A stretch of DNA of 64,000 bases from Cyathus striatus. Lineage: Eukaryota > Basidiomycota > Agaricomycetes > Agaricales > Nidulariaceae. Under the pieces are notes generated by a model. That model ran no database searches. It was given only the letters and a program-made list of their open reading frames with translations, and was not told the DNA's origin. The translations under genes and the position numbers were made by a program. The stretch spans positions 4,650,001-4,714,000 of the forward strand of contig JAOVFP010000009.1 of NCBI GenBank assembly GCA_025738555.1. Reading direction: 5' to 3'. This document shows, in pieces, positions 1 through 12,280 of the stretch; position 1 is the stretch's first letter; every line of letters starts with the position of its first letter.

Positions 1-332
1 TTTAGCTGTTGGTCACATGTCACAAAGACTTATGAACACAGGTACAAGGAAATCGAAAAATTGTGAAAAATTGTTAAAAATAGAATAAAATTAGTAATGA
101 TATTTAAAACATTTTTTATACCAATATATACATCCTGAAGTGTGTAATGGGTATAATAATTGCAGTTGAAAGCCATTCTAATCTATTCCTGCTTGAATTT
201 TGCTTGCCCAATGGCTTAGGTTGTGAGCAGTTCACTTCAGGTGTCACACATTCTATAGGGCTGCAAACAGATGTTTGGACCATCACACCTAAAAGGCTCT
301 GAACACTTAGTCAAAATTATCCAGTAGTGAAT

Positions 333-451
333 GTAACAAATGTGGCAGATTGAGTCAAATTAAGTTAAATGCAAAACTGACAAAAGCAGTGAATGTGTTT
401 GATGTTCTTTCACATTTAATTCAATTTGACTTAATCTGTCACATTTGTCAC
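333..451. repeat. Imperfect inverted repeat (hairpin)
   Basis: Arms at 333-371 and 413-451 are reverse complements over about 39 bp with about five differences; both are built from GTGGCAGATTGAGTCAAAT-like words. Short non-autonomous foldback DNA; no coding capacity seen. Confidence 0.75.
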
Positions 452-472
452 ATTTTCCATATTCACCACCCT

Positions 473-677
473 CCACATTTGCATATGTCATGTTTTATGT
501 TCCCTCACATTTGGCTCAATTTGGCTCAATCTGTCATATTCACCACTTTTGTTACTTTTGCAATTGCCACTTTTGCATTTGGCTCATGGCATATGTGGCA
601 AATGTGAAAGTAACATATTGAGCCAAATTAAGCCAAATGTGAGGAAACACCAAACACGGCATATGCAAATGTGGAGT
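473..677. repeat. Second inverted repeat of the same word family
   Basis: Arms at about 473-536 and 614-677 pair over about 60 bp (TCCACATTTGCATATG ... CATATGCAAATGTGGA). The arms share the GAGCCAAAT word with the hairpin just upstream. Confidence 0.75.
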
Positions 678-690
678 GGCAAATGTGGCA

Positions 691-957
691 AATGTAGAAC
701 CAAATAGAGCCAAATGTAGCATATGACTCCACTTCTTAATTTGCCATTTGCCATAAATTGAGCTAATTATGAAAGTGGAAAACACCAAATGTAGTAAATG
801 CAGCAGATTGAGCCATTGAGCCAAATGCAAAGTGGTAGAAGTGGTGAATATGGCAGATTGAGCCAAATTGAGCTAAATGTCAAATTTGCAAATATGGCAA
901 ATAGAACCAAATAGAGCCAAATGTAGCAAATGACTCCACTTCCCAATTTTTATTTGT
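691..957. repeat. Direct repeat, about 60 bp, two copies
   Basis: Positions 691-750 and 898-957 carry the same segment (GAACCAAATAGAGCCAAATG, then GACTCCACTTC), about 207 bp apart. With the two preceding hairpins this makes a 650-bp block of related short repeats. Confidence 0.65.
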
Positions 958-960
958 CAT

Positions 961-1750
961 ATGAATCAATAATAATAATTGTTTTATTTTTGATATATTA
1001 TTTTTTAATTTATTCTATCATATTTGATATAGTATAATTTGGATAATATTTCGGTTTGTTATATAAATAATTATCTAATTATTAAATATTCTTCCACAAT
1101 AGTTGTATAATTTTTCATATAATAGTATGTAAATATTATAATGGAAGTATTGTTCTTACATATATATCAATAATTTCAAGACAATTCTTTCACTATTCAT
1201 GCTCTATGCTATGAAATGTCAATATTTATACCTTTCTTCATATTATGTGTAAGTTTTTTTCAAACAGTATAGTGACAGCTTGTCACTCAATATTATTTGT
1301 ATAATTTGTAACAAATTATGTTGTTGAAATTTATAATTATTTTCAACATTCCATTTGCATACCTATTGCATACTTTTCTCCATTATCATTATATATTTTG
1401 TCGATTTAATCTGAAACTGGAATTCTATACTCTTCAGTATACATTCTGCTCTATTATTTTAAAAGTATGGTAACAACTTGTAATACAATTCTATTTACAA
1501 TACTATTTGAATGATTATGTACCATTCTTCTTATCATAATTTCAGTATAATGCAATACAAAACCCTCACCATAATCTCATAATATTATTGTAGTCTATTA
1601 TGGTATTTATGTTTCATACTATATAACATATTATTGCTGTTGTTATCTAAAAAAATAGTGTGACATTTGTCACACAATACTATTTATAATAATGTTTAGA
1701 TAATTTATAAGCTATTATTTTGGTATATTTCATTCATACTTTTTTAATTC
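961..1750. other. AT-rich stretch without recognisable gene
   Basis: Very AT-rich, nearly CpG-free, no ORF of note and no repeat I could define. Nothing else seen. Confidence 0.6.
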
Positions 1751-1929
1751 TTGATAAAAAAATATGTAATCAAGGGTGCACTTCTTTTTATCATAATATT
1801 TAAATATTTTCTCACATATTATGTTGTTGTGCACCCAGTGATATTAAATGGTATAGCATACCAACTCATGCAAATGTTGCTTCAGAATCCAATCACACAA
1901 GAGTGTAAGCTTCATTTCACCTCCTGCAT

Positions 1930-3190
1930 GACCATTTACATCACTTTTTCAAGCTCACTATTAAAACACTTGAATGCAAATGCCCGTGTTGCATAAGCAG
2001 GACAAAAACACTTGAAGATTCACTTGTAGTGCATTGAGAAGTGGTGATTTAGCTTAAGATGGATCTGAAGATGAAGAGACTCTTGACAGAATTGTTGTAA
2101 GTATTGCTGAGCTCTATTAACATTAGCCATGCATATGCTACATGAGGCCAAAATGTGCTCAGCAAGCAAAAGCCCTAGTCCAAGACTGTATATCTTCTTG
2201 AGATCTCACTTGAATGTTGAAGGTATCAATTTTTGTAGTACATCTGGAGGAATTGATGAGATTTCATCAGTTTCACTGTTATGCTACACTAACCAGAGTA
2301 TGACAGGCTGAATATTGCATAGCCTTCACCACTGATCTGCTTTCTGCAGTGAATGATTTGTTGAAAACTAAAGAAAACATTTGAGAAAAGATATCTTGAA
2401 GGTTAAGGACACAAACATTGTCAAGCAATTTTCCAATTCCAGAAGGCCAGATAGTATCATTGATAATTCCTTCAAATTTTCACCAACCAGTAGCATCAAG
2501 AAGGTAGCTATTCTTGATCACATCAGTGACACCAATAAATCACTTCAGTTGAATGTGGACAATTATCAGTGATTCAAAACCTAATAATGAGTTTTAGTAG
2601 AGGATGGAAATATAAATACACTAGTCAAAATTGAAATACATGTTCAATCCAACCCCACAGTTAACCAAGGGCTTGCATGAACCATGAAATGCTTCTTCAT
2701 CACAAATCTGTCCATCAGCACATGTCATTCATGTAAGTCTCACCTTCATTTGCATCCAAGCTTTCCCATTATAAATGTTGTGCATGAGATTGTATTTGGA
2801 GTGATAGGGGAGATTAAAATTCTGAGAGGTATCACATAGACTCTTTACAAAGTCAGCATGCAACAAGAATCAAGCCACAGCCTTCACAAGGGAAGAATAA
2901 CAATGTATCTTTGCCAGACTTCATTTTCTAGCCTGAGTTTTATATCTCTTCTGCCATTTGTTTCTCAACATAGACAATGCCCTTGCAGCACTCCACAGTA
3001 CAGCCTGGACTTTCCATAGTATCAATATTGGCCAAAGAATAGTACTTAAAGCACTTCATACCTATAGGCCTTCACTCTATGAATTCATCTGAGTCAAGTC
3101 CTAGTCACTGCTTTGCAGTAATCAAAGTATACACAGGTGGGATATAGCCATCCTGTTCAGACAGAGGAAGAATACCACCAAGTTGTAGCA
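1930..3190 (-). pseudogene. Plavaka-like transposase relic
   Basis: Reading the minus strand from 3190 down to 1930, several frames joined across stops and frameshifts resemble basidiomycete Plavaka (CACTA-like, tnp2-type) transposases in the right order. There is a segment beginning GYIPPVYTLITAK, then a cysteine-rich stretch ending CTVECCKGIVYVEK, then YNGKAWMQMKV, then GVGLNMYFNFD, and finally a C-terminal piece with NHHFSMHY and ATRAFAFKCFNSEL (compare the family pattern H-L-S-L-H-F and W-R-C-F-P-F-E). Multiple TAA/TAG/TGA codons lie in frame, so it cannot encode a protein. Family assignment is from memory of the family pattern; a profile search would settle it. Confidence 0.5.
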
Positions 3191-3670
3191 GGTTCAGTCC
3201 ATCAGTAAGTTGTTCTGTTGCTTGTTTAGATCTATGGCATGTTGTGGAATGGGTGGGTGGGTAAAAACTACACTCAAGAAGGACCCACTGGTGTGGGAGG
3301 AAGAGTGATCAGTAGTATATACCTAAAAATTAGTGAGTGAAATGTACCTGGTGTGGGAGGAAGAGGGATGAGGTCACTCAAACCACAGCTTCCTTCTTGT
3401 ACCATGACCAGAGGGCTCAAACTAGATGAGTTGAGTCCTGAGGCACATAATGATGAAGTAAATCAATTGAGTAAAGTTCCACATTCATTGAGAAGGTACA
3501 ACATACCAATTCTTGACTGCAAGTGTCAGCTGCCCATGATATTACATATTGGCTTTGTGGCCCACAGGGGGGTACTTCCTATCTCTTATTAGCCTAGTGC
3601 AAGTCTAAAACTTGAACCATAATTAGCTGTATATGTCACTCCCACACATGTCTCAACTGACTATCAACTG

Positions 3671-3789
3671 ACTCTCACCTGACTCTCACATGACTCTCAT
3701 CTAAGTCTCAAGAGTCTCATCTGACTATCGACTCTCACCTGACTCTCACATGACTCTCATCTAAGTCTCAAGAGTCTCATCTGACTATC
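3671..3789. repeat. Perfect tandem duplication, 60-bp period
   Basis: The 59-bp segment 3671-3729, rich in GACTCTCAC and TGACTCTCAT words, is repeated exactly at 3731-3789. Being identical in otherwise decayed DNA, it looks like a recent tandem duplication. Confidence 0.85.
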
Positions 3790-3855
3790 ATTTGACTCTC
3801 GGCTGAGTCTTAATAGTCAACTGAGAGTCTCATTAGAGTCAGTTGAAACTCAAGT

Positions 3856-4002
3856 GTGACATGCTGGAAAATGTTGGAAAAAGCGTGACATGTGTAACAT
3901 ATCTTGTCACACTTGTCACAACCTGACTAGTCATCACACTTTTTCCAACTTTTCCAACATGTTACACATGTCACGCTTTTCCAACTTTTTCCAGCATGTC
4001 AT
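3856..4002. repeat. Inverted repeat of GTGACATGCTGGAAAA type
   Basis: Arms at 3856-3899 and 3961-4002 pair over about 42 bp. The inner words (TTTTTCCAACATGTCACACTTTT) recur at 8.9-9.5 kb and 29.6-29.95 kb, and the flanks carry GACTCTCAC words in opposite orientation, so this is a relative of the 8.6 kb and 29.4 kb foldbacks. Confidence 0.7.
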
Positions 4003-4469
4003 GCTTTTTCCCTTGTCACATTGATCACCAATAATGTATTGACAACTTGCTTATTCAACAAACAACTATCACTGATAGTCTAATGAGAGTCCAGTGAAAT
4101 AATATCAATCTAGTCTCAGATTACTATTGAGATCTAAGTGAGAGAGGTTTGAGTTTTGTAAAAATTTATCATCTAACTCTCACCTGACTCTCACCTAACT
4201 CTCATCTGACTGTCATTTCAGGCTAAAAATCTCAATCTACTCTCAACTGACTATCAACTGACTTTCTGATACTCAGTTGAAACAAAATCAAATGAGTGAT
4301 GTGCATGGAAAGACAAAAGTGGATGGTTGGGAATGACTATCTATTGAAATGTTAAGGCTCACATGCATATAGCTTATTAGTTTTCAAACAGAATCATTAC
4401 TTATTGTTACCCACTATCACCTACTAAATTCCCACACTTTACTATTTCATTAATTTGTTGTTTCCTGCT

Positions 4470-7333
4470 TTCCACTTCTTAATTCCATTCCTGATAAACC
4501 ACCCATCACACATTATGGACTGTTTTCCTCCTGGGTTCATATTCATATGATTGACAAGTAAAGCATCTATTGCATATGCTGAATGCCCTTGTGAGTTATC
4601 CACCATCATAAGCATTTGGTAACTTGGTGGATGAGCCTTTTCAAATGCTGGTATAATTTTTTTCTTTATCTGAATACTCTGATTTAATATGTAATAATAA
4701 TATTGAATAAATATTAATTACCTGGTTTACAAACATCTCACCATTCCAACATCCATCATAATTCTTTCCATATTCAATAGTCTGGCTGGCTTCTTTTAAC
4801 CAGCCAACTGTTGAGCAGATAACATCTGATTGATGCAGACCTCTACCAACTCCCTTCTTCTTTAGTGGTTGCTCACCTCTGTACATCTATGACATTTTTT
4901 GTTCATCATTTGCCTGTGCTGTCATTTCATCCTGTGCAGCCAAAACAAGAGGTCTCTCCCCAGGATTAAGTTTTGGTTGAATTTCCTTAAAGACATTTCC
5001 TATTTCAAACTTAATAAGTAGAGGTTCATTTTTTCTGTAATATGGTATGAATTTCTTCTGACAGACAGTTATTACATCAGGCCTCTCATGACTATCATAA
5101 TATAATACCTTATTGTGTACTGCAAAACAAAAGTATATGAACATGTGGAATGAGTTCCAACTCAAGATACTGCAGCAAACCTCTTGGTATCTCAGTTTGA
5201 ACAATATTAGTGAGATACTTCTTTGATTCATCTGGGAGGAGTTTGTTTTGTGTGAATAAAGAAAGCTTCTTTCACTTATTTGTTTGAAGATATGAATATA
5301 ATTTGTCATAAAAACCAAAAGCATCTTGTAAGACATTAAGCCTTTAATATCATTATAATGTATTGTAGGTTTGTTGCAAGGTGTAAGCAGAATGGTTATA
5401 ATGCTACCATAAGGCATTATAGGACAAGGATTCTCATGTGAAATCCTATAAGACTGTGGGGTACTACACAATTGGTTTTAATGTATGCAACTATATTTCA
5501 AGATAAGAACAATATAATCTGATTCATGCAGAGCCTTGACATATTTTTAAAAAAAAACATAAACTGGTGTTTAGTCTGGCTAATTTACATTGGGTTCAGT
5601 ATGGACTGCATTTAGACTACAGCTTTGATATAAAGCAGTAATAATAAAAAGTGTGTAATGATCAATAACTTACAATTAACTAATTTAGAATGTCTGAGAA
5701 CATGAAGAGCTGAGAAATATGAACGGGTAGCAATTATGATGAGTCTGGGCAAGTCTGGGTTAGTCAGAAGTTGGATGGGACAAAGTTGCAGTTGATTCCG
5801 GAACATGTGCCGAAACCATGCAAGATCCGAAACGTGCTGACTAATTCACCTTCCTCAGATGTATAAAAGAGTGATCGGTTTTGTGTTGCTTTTTACTTCA
5901 AAAAAGGTAAGTAGCACAGGTAAAGGTAAGTGAAACTTAAACCTAGGTAAGTTTTATTTAATGTATACTTGTTAAGTTGATAAGTTGCTGACATGAGTAT
6001 TTACTGTCTTTGCATGTACATAAGTAGTCTAGTAATGAATGTCATAATGTATCATTCTCCAAGAGGTCACAATTTCATAATAAGATTAAATGATATAATA
6101 AGTTTTATAAGCCTAAACAGTGCTAATAGCTTATAATCCATTAAGTAAATAGATATATTATAATACTCTACTGTTTGTCTTACAGAACTTTTAGAGCACA
6201 GAGCTTGATATATAATGTGTTATAAGGCATCCAGTCATGACCTACAACTATACCCAAGGATCCATGTTCAATTTAAGGTGGCTGGTGCCTTAAGACCTTA
6301 CAATGCACCATAATTCTTTGTGTGGCAAACTAGGTTTTCATGACATTCTGTGCAAATTTCAGGGTTATCAAGAAGTGAGTAAACTTTTGCATGAGCTTCT
6401 CTCTTTGACACTGGAAGGCTTGGTGATTGAATTCATGCATTAATCCATGACCTCACAAGTTGACCTCCATGTTCCCTGGCAAATCCATGACTTTCTGCAA
6501 CCATCTTTGATGCCTCAACAAATTTATGAGTTCCCTCTACCATCATATTAAGGCAGCTCTGTATTGCATGTGCATGATATGCTTGCAGACCATTGTGTCC
6601 TGCATCAAAAATTTGCTTCATTATCTGACTGCCAGCTTTCTATCTCACATTCATCATCACTGAGATCAAAGAGATATCTATGAAATGAATCATTCACTTT
6701 CTCATCAGTATCAAGAAATCTCTGAATGTTTTTGCAGTATTACTATTAATTAATAAGGTACACTGTAAGCACATATTTACATATTACCAAATTAATGGCA
6801 TACCTTTCCCTTGTCACTGCATCTTTCTTTTCTTTGTCCTGAAGTTTTTTATTATTGTGACACTTGGTTCTGTCTGACCTGTCATTATATCCATGGCAGC
6901 ATTGTGCCTCTGCTTTCTTTCAAGATGATGTGGGTTTATTTGCAAGTATCTTCTCATAAGCTGTTGATTTATTCAAAACATCCAGATCTGCATGGAATTA
7001 ATATTCATGCCTCAGACTTTCCAAAGCCTCATGTGGTGCAAGTTCCTCCAGATCTGGGCATTCATTCTCATCCACTGTGGTTTCCTCTTCATCCTCCCAT
7101 GCAGACATATTATCTTCTGAGTCTGATATCTCATGGCTAATACCTCCTGTCCAAGAAGTGCAGTCCTCTTCAATTTCAAGATCAGTTGATGGTGCTAAAA
7201 TTGCAGTGCTATCATTAGATTCAGAACATGTGATTATTTGAGTGGCATGTGAAGTGTTGGCTGATATTGAATTTGAAGCGTTAGCAATGCAGCATTTTTT
7301 GATTTGCTGTTGCTGCTCTTGGATTTGATGCAC
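4470..7333 (-). pseudogene. DDE-type transposase-like pseudogene
   Basis: Minus-strand pieces fall in the order of a transposase-like protein widespread in basidiomycetes. An acidic N-terminal region lies at 6998-7333; then HRYLFDLSDDECEIESW at about 6630-6700; then GLQAYHAHAIQS and AESHGFAREHGGQLVRSW at 6433-6621. The frame continues through a TGA at 6433 into SLPVSKREAHAKVYSLLDNP. After a 0.8-kb gap come KKYLTNIVQTEIPRGLLQYL (other frame, about 5161-5230), YYDSHERPDV, QDEMTAQAND, a TAG at 4887, GEQPLKKKGVGRGLHQSDV and VDNSQGHSAYAIDALL. The D of QDE and of VDN are candidate catalytic acidic residues. Stops and frameshifts make it dead. Confidence 0.7.
5612..5900 (+). promoter_or_regulatory. 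CpG-retaining segment with TATA box inside the transposase gap
   Basis: TATAAAAG at 5862-5869 sits in a short stretch that still contains several CG dinucleotides, unlike its surroundings. It lies in the part of the transposase relic where coding similarity is lost (about 5480-6310), so it may be a fragment of a solo LTR or another insertion carrying its own promoter. No target duplication was found. Confidence 0.3.
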
Positions 7334-7544
7334 CTGGGTTTAATGTGCTTGACCTTCCCTTGCTTGAGCAGCAGCCAGTTGGGATGGATATAAAGAGATA
7401 AAATACAAAAGGAATTATGAATCTAGAGTGGTGTCAGCCAATTTGATCACAAATTGCTCAGGAAATTGGAGTGCTAGTGATTCTAAATATCCACCAAAAA
7501 AAAGAGTGCCATTTTTATAAGGCATATTCAGTAAATGTAATGGA

Positions 7545-7870
7545 GTGGTGATCATTAGCACTCATTTATGTATTGCTATTGACTACTAGGGGGTTATATT
7601 AGTATAGTATGGGGGCACTCAAAAGTGATCATTTTAAGAATATTAGGAGGTAATTGTTGGCACTCATTTATGTATTATTGCTGATTACTAGGGAATTATA
7701 TTAGTACAGTATAGAGGCACTCAAAAGTGATCATTTTAAGAATATTAGAAGGTGATCATTGGCACTCATTTATATATTGTTGTTGATTACTAGGGGATAA
7801 TATTAGAGAATGGGAGCACTCAAAAGTGATCATTGGCACTCATTTGCTTATTGCTATTACTGACTACTTA
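7545..7870. repeat. Tandem repeat, about 102-bp period, about 3.3 copies
   Basis: Units begin with GATCATTRGCACTCATTTA at about 7549, 7652, 7752 and 7832, and each contains CACTCAAAAGTGATC and TTACTAGGG. Copies differ by a few substitutions. Confidence 0.8.
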
Positions 7871-8629
7871 CTAGTGGATCTGTCACACATGTTCTTGCGC
7901 ATCACATGTGATATGCCTTAAAATATTTAATAGTTAAATCTCTTTATTTGTCATATAGTATTAGAACTCAGTATTAGTAATGCACATCACGAGTACAAGG
8001 GTTGGGGCAAGTCCCAAGTTGCCAATCAAATTGTTCTATTTTGAATACATTACTAAGGGAATGGGACATCTGAGAGCTGGGGTTGAGTCCTGCACTGCCA
8101 GCAGAAATATCTAATTGATATATATTAAAGGAAATACAACCAGATGTGTATTATCTGATTACTAGAGTCCAAAAGACTATGTAAATGCACCCAGTACTTG
8201 ATTGAAACTTAACTAAGGAACACATTCTGTGTTCCTGTTATGTGATCAAACACGAGGCGTTATAACTGTTATCTCTGAACAGGTTATTGCGGTTACACAT
8301 AGCCCAGAGCAAGTCATGTGACTTTTGTACTTGGTACTTTGAGAATATCCCGCTGTTTTAATCTACCACATGGAATTCCACATGTATTGTTGCTCCCGCA
8401 TGGTCAATATGTTGGAAACAACATTATGTCGTCATATAAAGTAGTCTAGAGTAGTTCCTTTCTATATATAGGTACTGTACAGTTTTATTTGTAAAAAGAT
8501 ATATAAGGAGGACAGGGATGAGGAGGAAAAGCAAGCAATCCCAGGAGAAATCCTAGGCTTCTTCCACTCTAGGAGTGTAATAAATTGGAATGGAAACAAA
8601 TCTGAACAGTACTTGAACTGAGTAATTTT
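7871..8629. other. Non-coding stretch, nothing definite
   Basis: No gene recognised. About 8240-8470 keeps a few CG dinucleotides and contains CATATAAAG near 8435, so it could be part of an old LTR or promoter; not demonstrable from the sequence alone. Confidence 0.3.
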
Positions 8630-9060
8630 CAGTATGTTGCACTCTCCCACAGTTATCACTGGACTCTCACTGGACTCTCACCAGACTATCGAGAGTCTCA
8701 CTGGACTCTCACTAGACTATCGAGAATCCAGTGAGAGTCTCACTACACTATCAGTAGGGCACCAGAACTCTATCTGAACTCCACTGAACTTAAGTGCCTA
8801 AGCTGTACCTAGACTTTATTGTCACAGTTGTAACATGTTTCCCACAGTCATCACACTCGTCACACATGTGTGAAAGTGTGACATGTGTGACATATCATAG
8901 CCATTTCACATGTCACACATTTTTCAATATGTCACACTTTCACATATGTGTGACAAGTGTGATGACTGTGGGAAATATGTTACTACTGTGACAATTGAGT
9001 CTAGGTACAGCTTAGGCATTTGAGTTCAGTAGAGTTTAGGTAGAGTTCAGATGCCCTACT
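8630..9060. mobile_element. Foldback element, copy 1 (partial)
   Basis: Starts CAGTATGTTGCACTCTCCC at 8630 and is collinear with the element at 29364: the same GGACTCTCAC block, then a palindrome whose left arm (about 8757-8895) contains CTAAGCTGTACCTAGAC and TGTAACATGTTTCCCACAG and whose right arm (about 8930-9060) is its reverse complement. The right terminus could not be identified. Candidate target site GTAATTTT at 8622-8629. Confidence 0.75.
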
Positions 9061-9530
9061 GATAGCACTTTTCCAACATTTTTCAACATGTCACACTTTT
9101 CAAGATGGTGACACATCTTGTCACATTTGTCACAATGTGACAGTACACCGAAGGTGTGACAAGTGTATTGACTATGATATGTCACATATATCACACTTTT
9201 TCCAACATACACACTTGCCACACTTTGTTGAACATGTCACACTTTTCTCACACTTATTATGATTTTTCCAACATTTTCCAATATGTCACACTTTCACACT
9301 TCCTACAGTCATCAAACTTGTCACACATGTGTGATAGCGTGACATGTGTGACAAGCGTGGGAAAAGTGTGACATATTTGGAAAGTGTAGCAAGTATGATG
9401 TTTATGATATGTGATACTTTTCCAAATATGTCACACTTTTCCCACGCTTGTCACACATGTCACGCTTTTACCAACATTTTCAACATGTCACACTTTCACA
9501 CATATGTGACAATAGAGTCTAGGTACAGGA
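9060..9530. repeat. Inverted-repeat-rich TGTCACAC block
   Basis: Repeated words such as CCAACATGTCACAC and GTGTGACAAGTGT occur in both orientations (for example around 9315-9375 against 9420-9470), a nest of small hairpins belonging to the same foldback family. Confidence 0.6.
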
Positions 9531-9568
9531 ATCTGTACAGAATTTTATTATACTTGTTTCCTTGCATG

Positions 9569-10460
9569 TGACACTCTGCATTAAGCATGACACTAGGTGT
9601 TGAGTGTGATACTAGGTGTTGAGTGTGACACTATACGTTAAATGTGACACTATAAGCGTGACACTAGGTGTTGAGTGTGACACTCTGCATTAAGCATGAC
9701 ACTAGGTGTTGAGTGTGATACTAGGTGTTGAGTGTGATACTATATATTAAATGTGACACTATAAGCGTGACACTAGGTGTTGAGTGTGACACTATATGTT
9801 AAATGTGACACTATAAGCGTGACACTAGGTGTTGAGTGTGATACTAGGTGTTGAGTGTGACTAAGCGTGACACTAAGCATTGAGTGTGACACTAAGTGTT
9901 GAGTGTGACACTAAGTGTTGAGTGTGACACTAAGTGTTGAGTGTGACACTAAACATTGAGTGTGACACTAAGTGTTGAGTGTAACTAAGTGTGACACTAA
10001 GTGTTGAGTGTCACACTATACATTAAACATGACACTATGCATTAAGTGTGACACTAGGTGTTGAGTGTGACTAAGCGTGACACTAAGTGTTGAGTGTGAC
10101 ACTAAGCATTGAGTGTGACACTAAGCGTTGAGTGTGACACTAAGCATTGAGTGTGACACTAAGCGTTGAGTGTGACTAAGCGTGACACTAAGTGTTGAGT
10201 GTCACACTATACATTAAACATGACACTATGCATTAAGTGTGACACTATACATTAAACATAACACTATACATTAAGCATGACACTAAGTATTGAGTGTGAC
10301 ACTATGCATTAAGCATAACACTAAGTGATGAGTGTGACACTCTGCATTAAGTGTGACACTAAGTGTTGAGTGTGACACTATACATTAAGCATAACACTAT
10401 GCATTAAGTGTGATACTATGCATTGAGAATGATACTATATATTGAGTGTATCATGGATTT
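9569..10460. repeat. 19-bp minisatellite, TGTGACAC family
   Basis: About 45 degenerate copies of a 19-20 bp unit of the form GTGACACTAAGTGTTGAGT. Variants (GGTGTTGAG, CATTAAGCG, TATACATTAA) occur in higher-order runs, suggesting repeated amplification. The same unit recurs at about 14.87-14.93, 16.0-16.1, 16.35-16.52 and 23.70-24.36 kb. Confidence 0.9.
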
Positions 10461-10627
10461 TGTATAGTGTGACACTTTTCACCTAGAGTTACACTTGACA
10501 TGTGTGACAAGGCAGCAATGCATAAATCCACACAGAATCCATGCAGAATATGTATGGAATCCATATAGAATAATCACCTCTCATAATAATAATAGCTACT
10601 ATATAAATTCTGTATGATATCTATACA

Positions 10628-10671
10628 GGTCTGTACGGGTCTGTACGGATCCGTACAGATCCGTACAGACC
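10628..10671. repeat. 44-bp near-perfect palindrome
   Basis: GGTCTGTACGG-type words run inward and their reverse complements run outward, with centre GGATCC and one mismatched pair. It still holds four CG pairs in a CpG-poor region. Could be a hairpin or the end of an element. Confidence 0.7.
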
Positions 10672-10682
10672 TCTTGGGGGAG

Positions 10683-10910
10683 TGTAAATTACTGAGTTAT
10701 TCAGATTTCTGTTCAGTAAACTCAGTACATAGTTCTCGGTATCTAAACATCTTGTAACTAATTCTGATTCTCATCTGATGTCTGAACTGCCCTATCCATG
10801 GGAGGGAAGAATGCTTGGCAGTTCCTGCCTTATTTCTTCCCTCTTTGTCTACTATATACATTTTCTACCTACTCTACTTACAAATTGTGTAGTAATAAAA
10901 TTCTATTTGA
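10683..10910 (+). mobile_element. Possible solo LTR fragment
   Basis: A G-rich run (TTGGGGGAG) precedes TGTAAATTACTGAG at 10683, as a polypurine tract precedes an LTR start, and a short AT-rich promoter-like tract follows. No CA end with matching duplication was found, so this is a guess. Confidence 0.25.
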
Positions 10911-11280
10911 GATCCGGTATTTCCCCAGCCCATATGTAAGGTAATGTGTCGTCAGCACCCAGGCGGCAGTCAACCAATTGTGTGCATAACCCAACACGCT
11001 CCCTTTCTGCGACATGTGCTCCTTTGAGCATTCTATTGGTTACCTTCCTAATCGGGTAATCAGCTGATGCGGCAGCGTCATCCATTCGTATCAATTTCAT
11101 TTATGTCGGCATCTCGGGTCGGGTTTCCGCTTCTGTGTGAACTCCTGACCATTAGGGTACTCATTCTCTTTCCATTCTTGCTTCCCTTCCCCCTTTCTTG
11201 TGCTCTCTCTCTCTCTGTCTTGCTTGTCTCATCATCTCAGGGTTTCAGGGTCTCAGGGATTTTGGTAAGTCATTGTGTTT
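10903..11280. other. CpG-retaining island with short ORF
   Basis: CG dinucleotides are frequent here although DNA on both sides is almost CG-free. A 65-codon minus-strand frame (10903-11100) spans it; no family recognised. The island may be single-copy DNA spared by the process that stripped CpG elsewhere, or a young insertion. Confidence 0.4.
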
Positions 11281-12270
11281 ATCTGTACTTCACACTGTGT
11301 GTCATATTGACTTTGTCATTATCAGTTTAGTTCTTGGTTTCTTGGTATTCATGTACAGAGTACAACATTGTGTTTTTAAAGGTAAAAGTGATATGTATTT
11401 TGTTTTTAAAGGGGTTTTAAACCAGTACTAATGCGGAGTTATGTTTTTTAATAGGTTTTGATTTATCCCTTGTTTAATTATGGGAGGTGGCATGGGAACT
11501 CAGCCCCTCCCTGCTGTTTCCTCACTTGACATGCTAGGTACTGGTATCTTGAAGTCAAGATATAAAGAATTTTTAAATTAGGTACATTGCTTTCTATTTA
11601 CATGTGTATCAGTTTTTATGAGTAACCTGTATACTACATACAATATATGCCTCACTCATATAACATAGGCCTTATATAATATCTCATATCATTTAACACT
11701 GCTGTTAAATGATAAATTTGGCTTAATTATTAGCATCATGTATGGTAAGCTCAATTGTACAGCAGCAATACCTAATTATGTTATAAGTACACTACTATAT
11801 AAAAGAAGTAGGGCTGGCAAGTGGCAAAGCCCACTACCTATATATAATTTAAGTAGACATAGCTTTAATAGTTGAACTACTGCTTAATAGGGACTTTTGG
11901 AGGGTATAGAAATGGCACAAAATCCTCAAAAGTATGCAGGTAGGCAGAAAGTAAACACAACATATGAGGGGTTATAATAAAGTTATGAGGTGTTCAATAT
12001 TAAGCAGAACATAGGGTGTTAAAATGAAGTAGTAGAATAGCTCCAATAACATACTATGTTAGAGCACTAACAATGAACTAACAAAGCAGAGGGTTAAAAC
12101 TGAAGAGAGCGAGTTCAACATAAATTATAAGATGTTGTTCTATTAAAACTAACATCATAAGTTATCATAGTAGCTCAATTCTTCTCAGGTACACCAAACA
12201 GCCATGATAAATACAGTTGTTGGCATAACTAGACTGAAAGAAGACTATCAAGATGCAGTAATTCTCTAAA
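11281..12270. other. Non-coding stretch
   Basis: AT-rich, CpG-poor, no gene or clear repeat recognised. Confidence 0.5.
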
Positions 12271-12280
12271 TGTAATAGAA

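Noticed and set aside
8794..9571. Cys/His-rich ORFs (CHTFFNMSHF-type repeats) that resemble zinc-finger proteins
   Set aside because: The Cys/His pattern comes from TGTCACAC-type inverted repeats read in frame; the same happens at 23.7-24.4 and 29.6-29.9 kb.
9569..10460. CRISPR array
   Set aside because: Repeats are contiguous and degenerate without spacers, and the genome is fungal.
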